A stretch of 64,000 nt of DNA from Anniella stebbinsi (lineage: Eukaryota > Chordata > Lepidosauria > Squamata > Anniellidae), in NCBI GenBank assembly GCA_029215795.1, contig JARDYH010000004.1, positions 32,120,001-32,184,000 on the forward strand, given 5' to 3'. Position numbers and translations under genes: made by a program. The notes under the pieces were generated by a model. The model saw nothing but the letters and a program-made list of their open reading frames with translations. It was not told the DNA's origin and made no database searches. Shown here piece by piece: positions 33,390 through 46,078 of this stretch. Every line of letters begins with the position of its first letter. Position 1 is the first letter of the stretch.

Positions 33390-33961
33390 AGGGGGGTATC
33401 TACACACAAGTTTTTTGACGTTTTATAAGGGTTATGAAAACTCTTTGGGCCACATGACGCACTCCCTATAACGTTGTATATCTGAGGTTTTTTAAAACTC
33501 ACTTCAGTTATATACAACGGTTTCACTTTTAATAAATCGTTTTAAGTAAAATAATGTGTCCTTCCTTACCGTTTGTAATTCCTGGGGGCAGTGCTTCCTT
33601 TACTGGTGCCCAAATGCTTAGCAGTTGATTGGTGGGGAAGAAAAAGGAAGTGGACCAGTGAACTACAACACCCACAATTCTTAGCCCTATACTCGCTAGG
33701 GAATGACAGAGGAACTAAGAAGGAAGTGTGTAACTGAACTACAACCCCCACAATGCCTTGCCCTAAATTCATTGAAAAACGAAAGAGAAAAAGACAGGGC
33801 AGAACAGCATGTGACCGCATACATCGCTTTAAAGACTGAAGACTGTTCTCCTGTAACGTGAGTACTCAGTAATGTGGCCTAAGACGTTTTAGAACGCACC
33901 TATTTGGAACGTTTTAAAATACTTTTTAAAACGTTCCAAAGGACTGTGTGGATTCCCCCTA
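33390..33961. mobile_element. ~570-bp MITE with TAGGGGGnATCTACACA ends
   Basis: Left TAGGGGGGTATCTACACACA and right complement TAGGGGGAATCCACACAG are inverted. The interior contains 'gttttataagggttatgaaa', 'cgttttaaa' blocks and 'ggccacatgacgcactccc'. The phrase 'acgacgcacgtcct' at 51465 marks a relative at 51400. Confidence 0.65.
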
Positions 33962-34854
33962 AGACGCTATAGCAAGGTGCCCTGAGAGTGGAGAGTGTGT
34001 CTGAAACGTGCTCCTCAGATTGAGGACTTGGTGCATTACCTTCTGAAATGTCTTCATTTTAGTAACATCAGAGTTAAGTTTATAAATGGTATCCTATGAA
34101 CTCATGAGTTTGCTCCATATTTAGAAACCTTTTTTCTGTCTAAACATGCATAGGATTGCACCCTTGTTGAAGTATTTTGGTAAAACTTCTACATCAGTGT
34201 AATGGGTTCAGTCTGGGTTCAGGTCCCAGTTGGAGCAACTTTATCCACAGCCGGTCTCTGTCAATACTGTCAAAAACGGTTGAGAGATCAACAAAGGCTA
34301 CATGAAGATATCAGGAAACTTAAATATGTATTATCCCTTTCTACAACAAAATGATGTTATTTGTTATCAGCTCTAGATGCAGCAACTACCTATAGGGTAT
34401 CAATATTTCCACTAATAGCAATGAAAATTAAGGCAAATTTTGTTAGCATGTTGGAGGAACCTGAGGCTTTGGGTCCACATGTCTTTGCTGAAGTGCTATT
34501 TCTTTTGTCATGTCCTTTAGCTTGTGAAATATACATGTAATTTGATTTATATTTAAAGTAAATATATCCCTCATCACATGCTGCTTTCAAGTGGGATCAT
34601 TTGGGAGTCCTGGCTTTGTGAGGCCCTGGTTTTGGCCTCAAGGTTGAACCCTCGCTGCACCAGTGTTGTGTGCAAGGAAGACTAGTTCTGAATTTCAGGG
34701 GAAAACAGTCTGTGCAATTTCATCCTGCTACTGCATGGTACCCATCTTGGGAAATCCACCACCACCACCTTGCTCAAGCTGGGTGTTTCCTGGCTAGAGC
34801 AGGTAGACTTGCATGAGCAGCTATCCTTGGTATCAGAACACTCTCATACGAACA
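33962..34854. other. Unassigned sequence; possible LINE fragment
   Basis: 34205-34320 ('tggagcaactttatccacag', 'gtcaaaaacggttgagagat', 'aacaaaggctacatgaag') looks like degraded antisense L2 RT coding sequence (compare 44220-44260). No gene recognised. Confidence 0.35.
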
Positions 34855-35365
34855 TAATAAGAGCCATGCTGGATTAGACCAAGGGTCCATGTAGTCCAGC
34901 ACTCCATTCACGCAGTGGCCGACCAGCTGTCGACAAGGAACTCACAAGCAATACATGGTACAACAGCACCCTCCTGCCCATGTTCCCCAGCAACTGGAGT
35001 ATATAGGCTTACTGCCTCTGATCCTGGAGGTAGCACGTAGCCACCTGGACTAGTAGCCATTGATAGCCTTCTCCTCCAGGAATTTATCCAATCCCCTTTT
35101 AAAGCCATCCAAATTGGTGGACATCCTTTTCTCTGTCCTGAATCTCCTACCAATCAGCTTCAGGATGACCCCAGGTTCTAGTATTATGGAAGATGGAGAA
35201 AAATGTCTCCCTATCCACATTCTCCATGCATAATTTTGTACACCTCTATCATGTCTCCCCTTACCTGTCTTTTTTCCAGGCTAAACAGTCCCAGCAGTTG
35301 TAACCCTCCCTCATAGGAGAGATGCTCCAGCACCTTGATCATTTTAGTTGCCCTATTCTCTCCCA
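34855..35365 (-). mobile_element. CR1 LINE 3' region, antisense
   Basis: 'gagccatgctggattagacc', 'gtgtagtccagcactccatt'-like text, 'ccattgatagccttctcctc', 'catgtctccccttacctgtc' and 'agcaccttgatcattttagt' are antisense CR1 phrases. About 510 bp of 3' sequence, no ORF. Confidence 0.82.
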
Positions 35366-35700
35366 ACCTTCAGCCCCACAGCAAGAGGAGCCCAGCAGCA
35401 GTTCACCCCACCTCAATCTTTATGCTTTCAGGAGACATGCAGTCTATGATATTGAGGGGGAAGTCAGGCTTGGAGGCCAGTTCCCCCTCCTTTTAGAAAG
35501 CAAGCAATTTCATTACCTTTGACTGCCAGCATGCATAGATGGCAGCATGAAAACACCATGCATATGCAACCTGAAGACCCCTATGGTGGGAAGGGAGTTG
35601 GGAGGTGTTCCCCAAACCCACATTTTCTCTCCATGCCATGGGGCAGGTCTCCCCTGTCATCTCCTAGTGCCCATTTAGGCACCCTTCAGATTTGTACATT
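35366..35700. other. Unassigned sequence
   Basis: Nothing recognised. Confidence 0.3.
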
Positions 35701-35970
35701 CATCTTATTTTTAACATTTATTTGAAGTATTTTCACCCCACCTTTTAGCCAAAGAGGCTCCAAGAGCAGCTTACAAAGATCAGTAGTAAAAAGAGTTTCT
35801 ACCCCCAGGCTTACAATCTAAAAACATGACACACAAGGAGGAAAGGATGGGAAGTGGGGGGAGGGGGGAAGCAAGCTCAGGCACTAATTCTTGAAGTTAC
35901 AGTCCTTATAACAATCAGCTCAGATAGAAGCAGTTCAGGTAGTCTGATGGAATGGATGTCACTAAGTTGA
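35701..35970 (-). mobile_element. LINE 3' UTR-like repeat, antisense
   Basis: 'attttcaccccaccttttag', 'aaagaggctccaagagcagc', 'aggcttacaatctaaaaaca' and 'gcactaattcttgaa' match 25858-26555 in order. Clade unknown. Confidence 0.5.
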
Positions 35971-36394
35971 CAGGCCAAAGGGAAGGCCAAAGGTACCTGG
36001 TCTCTCAAAGGTACCTGGTTCCTACATATACCGGAACTGATAACACAGGTGTGCAAATTGGCCCTACATAAAGGAAGACCTCCCCCCACCAAAAAGAACC
36101 CCTAAATTAAAATTAATTCAATTTTAGATACATCAGGTGAGCTGATTTGTGGATTAGGTGGATAACCCCATTTGCTTTAGCAGAAGAAGGACCTTACTTT
36201 CCAAGCAATGGATCCATACAGCCCACATTTTTAAGTATCTTATTTCCAAAAACTTTAAACTGTGACTTATCTGGCAAGAAAAAAAGGAGAAAGAAAGGGG
36301 GAAAGTTCCAGACCACAGAAATTCTTTCACATCAAACTGCATGTTTCCTTCTCTCTCTCTTTTTTTTATCATCATCATCGTTAATTCCTGATAG

Positions 36395-36431
<37 letters not shown>

Positions 36432-36509
36432 CCCTTGCAGGGTGATTGCTTTTTTGTTTTTTGTTTTTGGTCCCCTATTATTTTTGTACAGGGGGTTAGA
36501 AAAAGGTTT
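35971..36509. other. Unassigned sequence with (TA)n microsatellite
   Basis: A (TA) run of about 30 bases lies at 36400-36429. No coding sequence recognised. Confidence 0.4.
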
Positions 36510-36725
36510 GATTTTGCAGTTTAGCATGTTGAGGCCTCGAAGTGCTCACTGTCGGAGGGTGCTGATTACCCAGCTCCATTCATCAAAGTGTCACTTTTCT
36601 GACAGCCGCTAATAAATATACTGCCAGAACCCCTCACACCTGGCAGCAATGGCGCTCTGCAACACGCCGCTAACCTAATTTGCTAATTGCTGCTTTCCCC
36701 ATTAATTTTAGTCCTGTCTTGTTTG
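36510..36725. promoter_or_regulatory. Candidate conserved noncoding element
   Basis: Repeat-free, even base composition, dense in developmental transcription factor-like sites: GCTGATTACCC, TTCTGACAGCCGC (TALE/Meis-like TGACAG), TAATAAAT, TCACACCTGGC (E-box/T-box-like), CTAATTTGCTAATTGC and CATTAATTTTA. This is the texture of vertebrate conserved enhancers. It is an inference from composition; I cannot name the target gene. Confidence 0.35.
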
Positions 36726-37093
36726 GTGTTGACATGGAGAAAAAGAAAGAAGATGGGGAGAGCAAGGAAATATATGGGGAATTTATTTTTGCTGCTTTTC
36801 GTTACAATTTTTAAACTTACACTTTAAAAGAAATCGCTCCAGTTGCCCAAGCTCAGTCCTGAACCTAGCTCTTCTATGCCAAAGCTTGGCCTTGAAACAG
36901 AATAAAGAGATTTCCTCTATCATGCACAGAGTGCTTTTCCATCGCCACCAACTAACCAGAACCAATTCATATATTTGGGATTAAAGGGAAGAGCTTTCAA
37001 GGCAGAGAGCATCACTTCCGGGCAGTGTACCACCTACTTTAAAAGTTAAGCACTGTGTTTATGCAACTCTAATGCTATACTACAGAGTGTAGC
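36726..37093. other. Unassigned sequence
   Basis: Nothing recognised. Confidence 0.3.
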
Positions 37094-37363
37094 TAGGGTA
37101 TTGCATTGAAAAGGGAATTTCAGCAGGTGTCATTTTATGAATGCAGCTCCTGGTGGAATTCCCTCTTCATCACTACAGTTAAAGCTGCAGAAGCCCTGCC
37201 TTCTTTTGTATCTGGTGACTCTAGTGTAGCTCCTGCAGCTTTAACTGTTGTGAGGGAATTTCACCAGGTGCTGCATGCATAAAAATGATCCCTGCTGAAA
37301 TTCTCTTTTCAATACAACTGTTAGATACAGAAGCCCTGTCCTCCTTTTCATATGGTCACCCTA
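37094..37363. mobile_element. Palindromic hAT MITE, copy with left-arm deletion (270 bp)
   Basis: TAGGGT at the left joins directly to 'attgcattgaaaaggg', so about 50 bp of the left arm is gone. The centre and right arm are complete, ending ATATGGTCACCCTA. The central pseudo-terminus GTATCTGGTGACTCTA is at about 37208. No exact target duplication is seen. Confidence 0.8.
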
Positions 37364-39695
37364 GAGTTTACTTAGTATGAAGTAATCCCCATTAGATATA
37401 TTAGGTTTGAGTATAGAGACATAGGAATGTGCTGCATATTTTTGTTTTGCTTTGTTTATGGAGCTATTCTGTGACTAGAACTTTCCATCAAGTAGACGAA
37501 GATAAATTTTCCAAGCTGGGGTCTTTAGTTAACCAGGCATGATACATGAACTTCCCCCAGAATTTTTAGCCAGATTTACTGGCAACAAATTAATATTATT
37601 TTCTTTTAGAATATAGGGCAAAAGGGGCATCAAATTAGAAACCCAAAGGACCTGGTTTTAGGCCAAATGCTACACTGACCAACTAGAAGAACTCCATTCC
37701 CTAAGGCCTGAAATGCATTCCACTTTTTAGTGTTTTGCTTCTGCTTATCTCAGGCTGGTGTGGTGATGCAATGCATAATGTGGTAATACTCACTCAAAGT
37801 CAAATCCATGTTCTCCGAAATTTCCTTTTAGTACTTGGCTCTGGCCTGTCGGTAAGATACATGCTACCAATTAGGAAGGTTTTGTTGTTGTTGCTTTTGC
37901 AGAAACAAGACCCCCCTACACACACACACACACACACACACACAAATATCACATAGAAATCAGCTTTTATTAATAAAGAGTGTAAATTCACAGTAGTGAG
38001 CCTATGATTTTACTGCAACGTCGTATAATAACCAAGGCTGGTAAAGGCTACATTTAAAACAAAACTTCAGATTAAACAATACTCAAGTCTGTATGCTGCT
38101 TGCCAATCCCCTAACTCTATAGCAACATCCCTCCCCCCCCCCCCCATTTAAACCTCACCTGTGCAAAGATGGTAACTGTAGATCGCCTGGAATCTTGTTC
38201 TCAATAAGTCATAGCTGCACTAGGTTTCTTGCTTTGGAGACCTGGCAGCCTGTACATGTTGAGTCAGCTTGAAACTGCTGCCAGGCTAGAAAAGGCCACA
38301 AACATCTGCTCTTTCTTAATATCTTGACCCTTGACACAAAGGGTAGCTGCTCCATCAGCTTCTCTCCTGAAGGCCACTGGGTCCTCCAAATGAAAACACA
38401 CCAAAGCGGTTCAGGGCTCCTCAGCAGCCTTGCGGTAAGCGTCTTTTGTTCAAAGCTCAGAGCTGTTAATTAAAGACTGGTGATTAATGATTAAGCTCCA
38501 TGTGGCTTCTAACTCAGTCTCAAATAGTCCTACTGCTGCTGACTTTGCTCAAGGCTTCTGGGTTAAATTCTGCTGCACACACAGCTATTTATATACAAGT
38601 CCATCAGAGTTGTAAAAAAGGAAGAGTCTCTTCTACATAAACGGAGAGAAAAATTACCCCGTACCAGGAAGTGTAGAGGTCATCCCTTCAGACAAAGTAA
38701 ACAAGATGTCCAACTGTCAGAGCCACAGCTAAAGCAAGGCAAGTCATTATTCACAAACCATTTACACACCAGACCTTCTGGCTATAAATTGTGAGGATTA
38801 AATTGTGGGGGTTGTTATTTGTCTGTGCTCTAGACTTTTGGGGAGGATGTATGGAGAAAGTAATGATGGTAGCTCATCAATTCGTGGCCATAGGATCAAT
38901 GGTTTGATGGAGAGATGGTCCAATAGGACTGCCCTATAACATGTGCAAGCTGTTGGTTGTATCTGTATGTCCTACTTAGAGTAACCCCACTGAAATGAAT
39001 GAGACTTCAGCTGTGGTGTACTGGTAAATTTTGAAAAGTAGGCACTCATCATGACAGTCCCTGTAGCCAGATTCCCAAAGAGAGTCCAAAAATGTACATT
39101 GATTCATATCAACAATGAGCACGTTTTAGCAGGTTTATTTGTAAATCTAATGAGACTAAATAGCCCATTTAAGACTAAGTCACCCCAAAATAACTATGCA
39201 TTATGGTAGGGAACATTATATTGTTGTTGGGAAAATTAATTCCCCCCTAGCTAATGTGAGAATCGCAGCTAAGCTCAAAGGGAACAAGGAACTCTGAGGG
39301 AGGGGTGGAATGGCAGATGATGTCAGTATCCCTGCTAATAAAGTGCTACCAGTACTACATCCCTGCAAGCCCTGGATCCACTACACCACTGGATTTAAGT
39401 TAAACTAACTTTGGATACAACCCCTTGCTTTGTTGGACTTTCCAGTTGTTAACTTACAATAAATGAATTCCTCATTTAAAGTGGTCATTGTTAAAAAGAA
39501 ACCTCATCAATGCATCAACATACACAGATAATGATATCAAGAGGAACAAATTAGAGGGTTCAGCCCTCTTTGGTTGATTTGTTGTGTTGGAAGGCCTCCT
39601 AAATACAATACAGGCCAGGGATCCTGTACTTTTCAAAGCTCTGGGAGTTGGGGCTGTACAATACAACTGATTACTTGTAGAGCCAGAACAAATAA
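37364..39695. other. Unique sequence with (CA)n and poly-C
   Basis: (CA)n at 37918-37943; a run of about 14 C at 38131. 38420-38540 contains 'gctgttaattaaagactggt' and 'gattaatgattaagctcc', AT-rich homeobox-like sites in repeat-free sequence. No exon recognised. Confidence 0.35.
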
Positions 39696-39860
39696 AAGCA
39701 AGTGTTCCTTCCATGCTAATTAACATATGGAATTCATTGCCACAAGATACAGTGGTGGCCATTAGCTTCATCGGCTTTTAAAAAGGACTGGGCAAATTCA
39801 TAGAGAATAGGTCTGCCAAAGGCCATTAGCTATTGTAGCTAAACACTGGACCTCATTCCA
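39696..39860 (+). mobile_element. CR1 LINE 3' fragment, sense
   Basis: 'atggaattcattgccacaag', 'gtggccattagcttcatcgg', 'cttttaaaaaggactgggca' and 'aattcatagagaataggtct' follow the CR1 sense consensus. Confidence 0.72.
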
Positions 39861-40559
39861 AAGCAACATATGCCTAGTGTCCATTTGATGGCAACAGACA
39901 ACAAGGCGCTAGCTGTCTTTATTGTGCCTGGTTTATGACCTTTATTGTGTCTGACTGTACAGGAGAGAGGGTGATGAAATAGGTTATTGCCAGTGTGCGT
40001 TCATTTCGTCTCTACACTTCCATTTTGTCTATCAAGCTGGCAAGGGCTATCTGCTAAAGGCAATGGTGCTTGCTTTTCAGGATCAGTATCCACCCTCCAC
40101 TTAAGTGGAGGTGAGAATGTCCTTGCACAAGAGTGCAGAACAGCAGGCCCAGGGGCTGAGTCCCAATCTGGCCCTCCAAGGTTCCCCAGATGGGCCATAC
40201 CCTCTTAAGGTTTCTTAAGGTTTAGATCTATTTTTTTTATAAACTGTTTATTAACACACTTTGCCTTTGAAGTAAGTTCAGGACAGTAAACGAATTCTTC
40301 GCATTCTCATAGGGCTGCTGGAGAGGAGCCTTCTGCAATGTGTAATTTTGGGGAAAAGCCTCCAGTCCAGCAGTCACTCTTGGTGCATAATGGGATGGAC
40401 CTATTCCCATCTGTTCTACAATATTTCCAAACCTTACTTTGTTGGACATTTATTTTGTTTAAGTTCTAATAAATGCTTTCATTATAAATATGTTACAAGT
40501 GCAGAAAAATGTTCTCATTTTCATCAGTGAGAGCTGTTGGTTTCTGTGGATATTTATTA
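39861..40559. other. Unassigned sequence
   Basis: Nothing recognised. Confidence 0.3.
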
Positions 40560-40830
40560 ATCGCCAAAAAAAAAAAGGACAAAGGGGGATTCAAATTTGC
40601 ATAAAATGTGCATACGCTAATTTATATGTATCGATGCAAATGTCCAAATAATTACTATCACAGAGTAGAAATACATCTCACCATAGTCAGGAAGATGAGT
40701 GTGACCATGTGACATGTGTGCCTGCCCAAACTGTTTTGCAGGTGCTAAATCATGATGAGCAACTTCAAGGTTCTTAACCTTTAATCTGGACTTGGACCAC
40801 ACAATCTTTCAAACTGAAGACACTTTCAAA
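40560..40830 (-). mobile_element. hAT family B fragment, antisense
   Basis: 'gcataaaatgtgcatacgct', 'taatttatatgtatcgatgc', 'agaaatacatctcaccatag' and 'tttaatctggacttggacc' match the element at 23185-23812. The ends are eroded. Confidence 0.6.
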
Positions 40831-40832
40831 TA

Positions 40833-41023
40833 GGGCCTGTTCAGACAACACACTAAGCCATGGTTAGTCTGCTAACCCTTTTGGAGCAAGTGGATAGTGA
40901 GTGTTTTTAAACTGTGGTTATGTAGCCACCATGGTTAGGAATGGTTCACATGACACACTAAGACATAATGTTTAGCTCAAAACAATTAACCATAATGGTT
41001 TTGTGTATTCTGTGAACAGGGTC
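40833..41023. mobile_element. ~190-bp MITE with GGCCTGTTCAGACA ends
   Basis: Left GGGCCTGTTCAGACAACACA, right complement of TGTGAACAGGGTC. The interior 'taagccatggttag' pairs with 'taaccataatggtt'. Related to the 113-bp MITE at 3349 by its ends. Confidence 0.55.
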
Positions 41024-41961
41024 ATAAAGTTATGTCCTCTGACAGCCCTTCAAGGAGAAGACTGTCCTCTGTAAAGTAGGGTTCATGGCCACTTTATGTT
41101 GCCTTATGAGAGTTGACATCCTGGCCCAATATTCCAGCAAGGATGGAGTATTGACTAAGTTAAGCCCTTTATTCCAAGAGTTCAGTCTCTTTGGCTTTTA
41201 GCAACAGTGAACAATATGCTTCTGTACATTTTTCCCCCTCTATGTAGCCTTTACTTAAAATATCCCCAATCTGGACACAACTGGAAATGAAAAGGGTCTC
41301 CTGTATCCTTTCTTCCTTAATCTAGTCCAACGTTGCCTTGAAAAAACATCTCTTTCCATTACTTTGACAACAAGTGACACGGGATTTGTCTCATCAAAAT
41401 GTCATCATGTCTAAGCAGAGGCACTTCCTGAATCACAGTGAAAATGAGTAATGATCACAATTATGGGCCATATAACAGTCCAATAAAATCTAATTAAAAT
41501 GATCCACATCCCATCTGCCAAGAGCATATAAGCATTTGGGAAGAAGGGGGAGAAAGTAAATATTGCCACGGTTGTTCTTAAAATATTTTGTTGTGAAAAC
41601 CATATTTGCATTTTATAGATACCCCTAAAATTGTGGCTCTAAAGAGACTACTGGAGGCATACACCATGGAAGGCATAAGAAATGGATTCTACTCACTGCC
41701 AAGGATTGGACTAGAAGACCATAGTTAAGGACAATTCACTTTATGTCCATGTATCAGACGTATGAGGGCAATGAACCACCAAAGAGGCTAGGCCTTACCT
41801 GCATGGCTGCTAGATAAATAATTTCAATTTTAGAAGGCTAAAGATTGGTGTACACAAGCAGAAGTCTATCTGTTACTGGCATGGGAGCAACTGCAGAAGC
41901 AGCAGGAGGTATGTTGGTACACAATTATGCTGTTTGAATCCTGTTCTCAAATGGTCCAGGA
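41024..41961. other. Unassigned sequence
   Basis: Nothing recognised. Confidence 0.3.
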
Positions 41962-42925
41962 ACTAATAATAATAATAATATTTATTTCTTACCCGCCTCT
42001 CCCTCTGGATTGAGGCGGGGAACAACATTAAATACAACGATACAATATAAACCAAATACATAAAACTGATTAAAAGAGCATATAAAACTGATACAATATT
42101 AAAATAACAATCACAACATCTTAAAATTCTTAGGTTTAACATTCATCTGGGTAGGCCTGCCGGAAGAGATTAGTCTTTATAGCTGTCTTAAACTTGGAAA
42201 GTGTATTAAGTTGACAAATCTCTTCCAGCAGGCCATTCCACAGTCTGGGGCTGGCAGAAGAAAAGGTCCTCTGGGTAACAGTTGTCAGCCTAGTTTTGGC
42301 TAACTGAAGTAAGTTCTCCCCAGAGGACCTGAGTGGGGTGGATTGTATGGGAGAAGGCGATCCCACAGGTAACCTGGACCTAAACTATGTAGGGCTTTAA
42401 AGATTATAACCAACGCTTTGTACTTCGTCCAGAAACAAATTGGCAGCCAGTGGAGTAATTTTAATGTTGGTGTAATATGGTCACCCCTAGGCCTGCCAGT
42501 GACCAACCTGGCTGCCATATTTTGAGCTAGTTGAAGTTTCCAAACTAGGTACAGAGGTAGCTCTATGTACAGCACATTACAGAAGTCGAGTCTCAAAGTT
42601 ACCAGCAAGTGCCCTACCATCTTTAGGTCTTCCAACTCTAGGAAAGGGTGCAGCTGGCGTATCAGCCAAAGCTAATAGTAGGCACTCCTGGCTGTCGCAT
42701 CTATCTGGGCTGTCATTTGGAGCAAAGGATCCAGAAGCACCCCCAAGTTGCAAACACAGTCTTTCAGGGGGATTGTAACCCCATCCAAAACTGGTTGACA
42801 CACCACCAAACCCAGGTTTGGGCCCTTGACAGTAAGCACCTCCGTCTTGTCTGGATTCAACTTCAGTTTGTTTTTCCTCATCCAGCCCATTACCGCCTCC
42901 AAGCATTCATTTAGAGGAGACACAA
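41962..42925 (-). mobile_element. Old L2 LINE, 3' part (split by a younger L2)
   Basis: Tail (AAT)n, 3' UTR 'cttacccgcctctccctctg', then ORF2 C-terminal half on the minus strand. It stops at 42925 and resumes at 46079 with the next upstream residues, so 42926-46078 is an insertion. The tail sequence belongs to the same subfamily as 14306-14600. Confidence 0.88.
42136..42923 (-). pseudogene. Old L2 ORF2 remnant, C-terminal part
   Basis: Pieces in three frames: SPLNECLEAVMGWMRKNKLKLNPDKTEVL (after the YADD box), LRLDFCNVLYIELPLYLVWKLQLAQNMAARLVTG, and RLWNGLLEEICQL...KTNLFRQAYPDEC at the end. The order and motifs are those of the L2 RT thumb and C-terminus. Frameshifts make it non-functional. 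It continues 5' at 46079. Confidence 0.85.
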
Positions 42926-45900
42926 TATTTATTTATTTATTTATTTATTTATTACATTTGTATACCGCCCCATAGCCGAAGCTCTCTGGGCGGTTTACAT
43001 AGGATTAAAAACAATTAAAAACAATATACAAAAATTAAAACAGCAAAAACATACAACATACACACAATCTGTACATTTAAAAACCACTTCAACACTTCAA
43101 AAAACTACAAAAACAAAACAAACCCAGGCTCCTCAGATATTGCCAAATGCCTGAGAGAAGAGGAAAGTCTTGACCTGGCGCCGAAAAGATAACAATGTTG
43201 GCGCCAGGCGGGCCTCGTCGGGGAGATCGTTCCACAATTGGGGAGCCACCACAGAGAAGGCCCTTTCTCTTGTTGCCGACCTCCAAGCTTCCCTCGGAGG
43301 AGGCACTCGGAGGAGGGCCTTAGATGTTGAACGTAGTGTTCGGGTAGGTTCATGTCGGGAAATGCGTTCCATCAGGTATTGTGGTCCCAAGCCGTGTAAG
43401 GCTTTATAGGTTAAAACCAGCACCTTGAACCGGGCTCGGAAACATACAGGCAGCCAATGCAAGCGGGCCAGAGTAGGTCTTATATGTTCGAACCTACTGG
43501 TTCCAGTTATCAATCTGGCCGCTGCATTTTGCACAAGCTGCAGCTTCCAAACCACCTTCAAAGGCAGCCCCACGTAGAGTGCATTGCAGTAATCTAACTT
43601 GGAGGTTACCAGAGCATGGACAACTGAAGCCAGGTTATCCCTGTCCAGATAGGGACGTAGCTGGGCCACCAACCGAAGTTGGTAGAAGGCACTCCGTGCC
43701 ATTGAGGCCACCTGCGCCTCAAGTGACAGAGATGGTTCTAGGAGAACCCCCAAGCTACGAACCCGCTCCTTCAAGGGGAGTGCAACCCCATCCAGAACAG
43801 GTTGAAGACCCTCCATCCGGTCAGCGGAACCACCCACCAACAGCGTCTCAGTCTTGTCTGGATTGAGTTTCAGTTTATTAGCCCTCATCCAGTCCATTGT
43901 CGCAGCCAGGCACTGGTTCAGCACATCCACAGCCTCACCTGATGAAGATGAAAAGGAGAAATAGAGCTGCGTGTCATCAGCGTACTGATGACAACGCACT
44001 CCAAAACTCCGGATGACTGCACTCAACGGTTTCATGTAGATATTGAACAGCATGGGGGACAAAACTGACCCCTGCGGAACCCCATACTGGAGAATCCACG
44101 GGGCTGAGCAATGTTCCCCAAGCACCACCTTCTGGAGCCGACCCACCAAGTAGGAGCGGAACCACTGCAATGCAGTGCCTCTCACTCCCAACTCAGCCAG
44201 TCGTCCCAGAAGGATACCATGGTCGATGGTATCGAAAGCCGCTGAGAGATCAAGGAGAATCAACAGAGTCACACTCCCCCTGTCTTTCTCCCGACATAGG
44301 TCATCATACAGGGCGACCAAGGCTGTTTCCGTACCAAAACCAGGCCTGAAACCCGACTGAAATGGATCCAGATAATCAGTCTCATCCAAGAGTGCCTGGA
44401 GCTGGCTTGCAACCACCCGCTCCAGGACCTTGCCCAGGAATGGAACATTTGCTACTGGCCTGTAGTTATTAAGATTTTCAAGGTCCAGGGAAGATTTCTT
44501 TAGGAGTGGTCTCACTGCCGCCTCTTTCAGGAGGTCTGGGACCACTCCCTCTTGCAAAGAGGCATTAATCACTTCCCTGGCCCAGCCAGTTGTTCCATCC
44601 CTGCTAGCTTTTATTAGCCAAGAGGGGCAAGGATCCAATATGGAAGTGGTTGCACGAACCTGTCCAAGCACCTTGTCAACATCCTCGAGCTGCACCAACT
44701 GAAACTCATCCAAGAAAACTGGACAAGCCTGTGCTCTGGATACCTCACTAGATTCATCTGCTATAACACTGGAGTCTAAGTCCTGACGGATGCCAGAGAT
44801 TTTATTCTGGAAGTTCCCAGCAAATGTATTACAGCGGGCCTTAGATGGTTCTACCATGTCCTTGGGGCCAGCATGTAAAAGCCCTCGAACAACTCTGAAA
44901 AGCTCCGCTGGGCGGCAGGTTGATGATTGAATAGTGGCAGCAAAGTATTGTTTTTTTGCTGCCCTCACTGCCCCTGAATACAGCTTACCATAAGCACTTA
45001 CCAGTGTTTGATTGCATCCATCAGGAGTTCGTCTCCATCTGCCCTCAAGCCGTCTCCTGTTTTGTTTCATCACTCTCAGCTCTGGGGTATACCACGGAGC
45101 CGTTCGAGCTCTACACAGGAGAGGGCGCTCAGGAGCAATTGTGTCAACTGCCCGGGTCATTTCTGCATTCCACAGATCAACCAGGGTTTCGACAGGAGAG
45201 CCAGCCCTATCAGCCGGAAAACTCCCCAGAGCCCTCTGGAAACCATCTGGATCCATTAGCCTCCGGGGGCGGACCATCTTAATGGGTCCCCCACCCTTGC
45301 AGAGGGGAAAAGCCACTGTAAGTCTAAACCTCAGCAGGTGGTGATCTGACCATGACAGAGGGGTTGATGTAAAGTTCCCCACTTTCAGATCCCCATCTCC
45401 ATGTCCAGTTGAAAAAACCAGGTCTAGAGTATGCCCTGCTACATGCGTTGGGCCGATGGTATGTTGGGACAGTCCCATGGTTGTCATGGAAACCATGAAA
45501 TCCTGAGCTGCCCCAGATAAAGTGCCCTCGGCATGAATGTTGACATCCCCCAGAACCAAGAGTCTGGGGGACCTCAACAGTACACCAGAGACCACCTCTG
45601 TCAGCTCAGCTAGGGAGTCTGTTGAGCAGCGGGGTGGGCGGTACACCAACAGAATCCCTAATCTGTCCCGTTGGCCCAACACAAGGTGCAAACACTCCAG
45701 ACCAGTAGTCACATGGACAGGGAGCCTGCAGAGGGGGATGGAATTCCTATAGACCACAGCAACCCCCCCTCCCCGGCCCTCAAGTCTACCCTGATGCTGA
45801 ACCAAGTACCCCGGTGGGCATAACTGGGAGAGACTAACTCCTCCCTGCTCTCCCACCCAGGTCTCGGTTATACATGCCAGATCGACTGCCTCATCCACAA

Positions 45901-46078
45901 TTAAATCGTGGATGAGGGAGATCTTATTATGCACTGATCTGGCATTTAAAAGCAGCACCCGGAGGCCTGAGGGCTGGCTGATAAGGCAACCAACAAGCCT
46001 GTGGGTGTGAGGGGGACTGGAACAAGGCACAGCCATTAACTGTCTGGGCCTTGTTTCCCTAACCTGGCAAGTCCTCCT
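42926..46078 (-). mobile_element. Young L2-clade LINE, ORF2 and 3' UTR complete, 5'-truncated
   Basis: The 3' end is a (TTTA)n tail at 42926-42953 followed by a ~180-bp 3' UTR. The 5' end falls at the start of ORF2. CACAA occurs on both sides (42921-42925 and 46079-46083), a probable 5-bp target duplication. No 5' UTR or ORF1 is present. Its tail also occurs alone at 32835-33275 and 52538-52670. It splits an older L2 of the same orientation. Confidence 0.9.

Noticed and set aside
39388..40210. Exon-like frames of 73-99 codons around 39.5-40.2 kb
   Set aside because: The first overlaps a CR1 fragment; the others are mutually overlapping on both strands with no domain.
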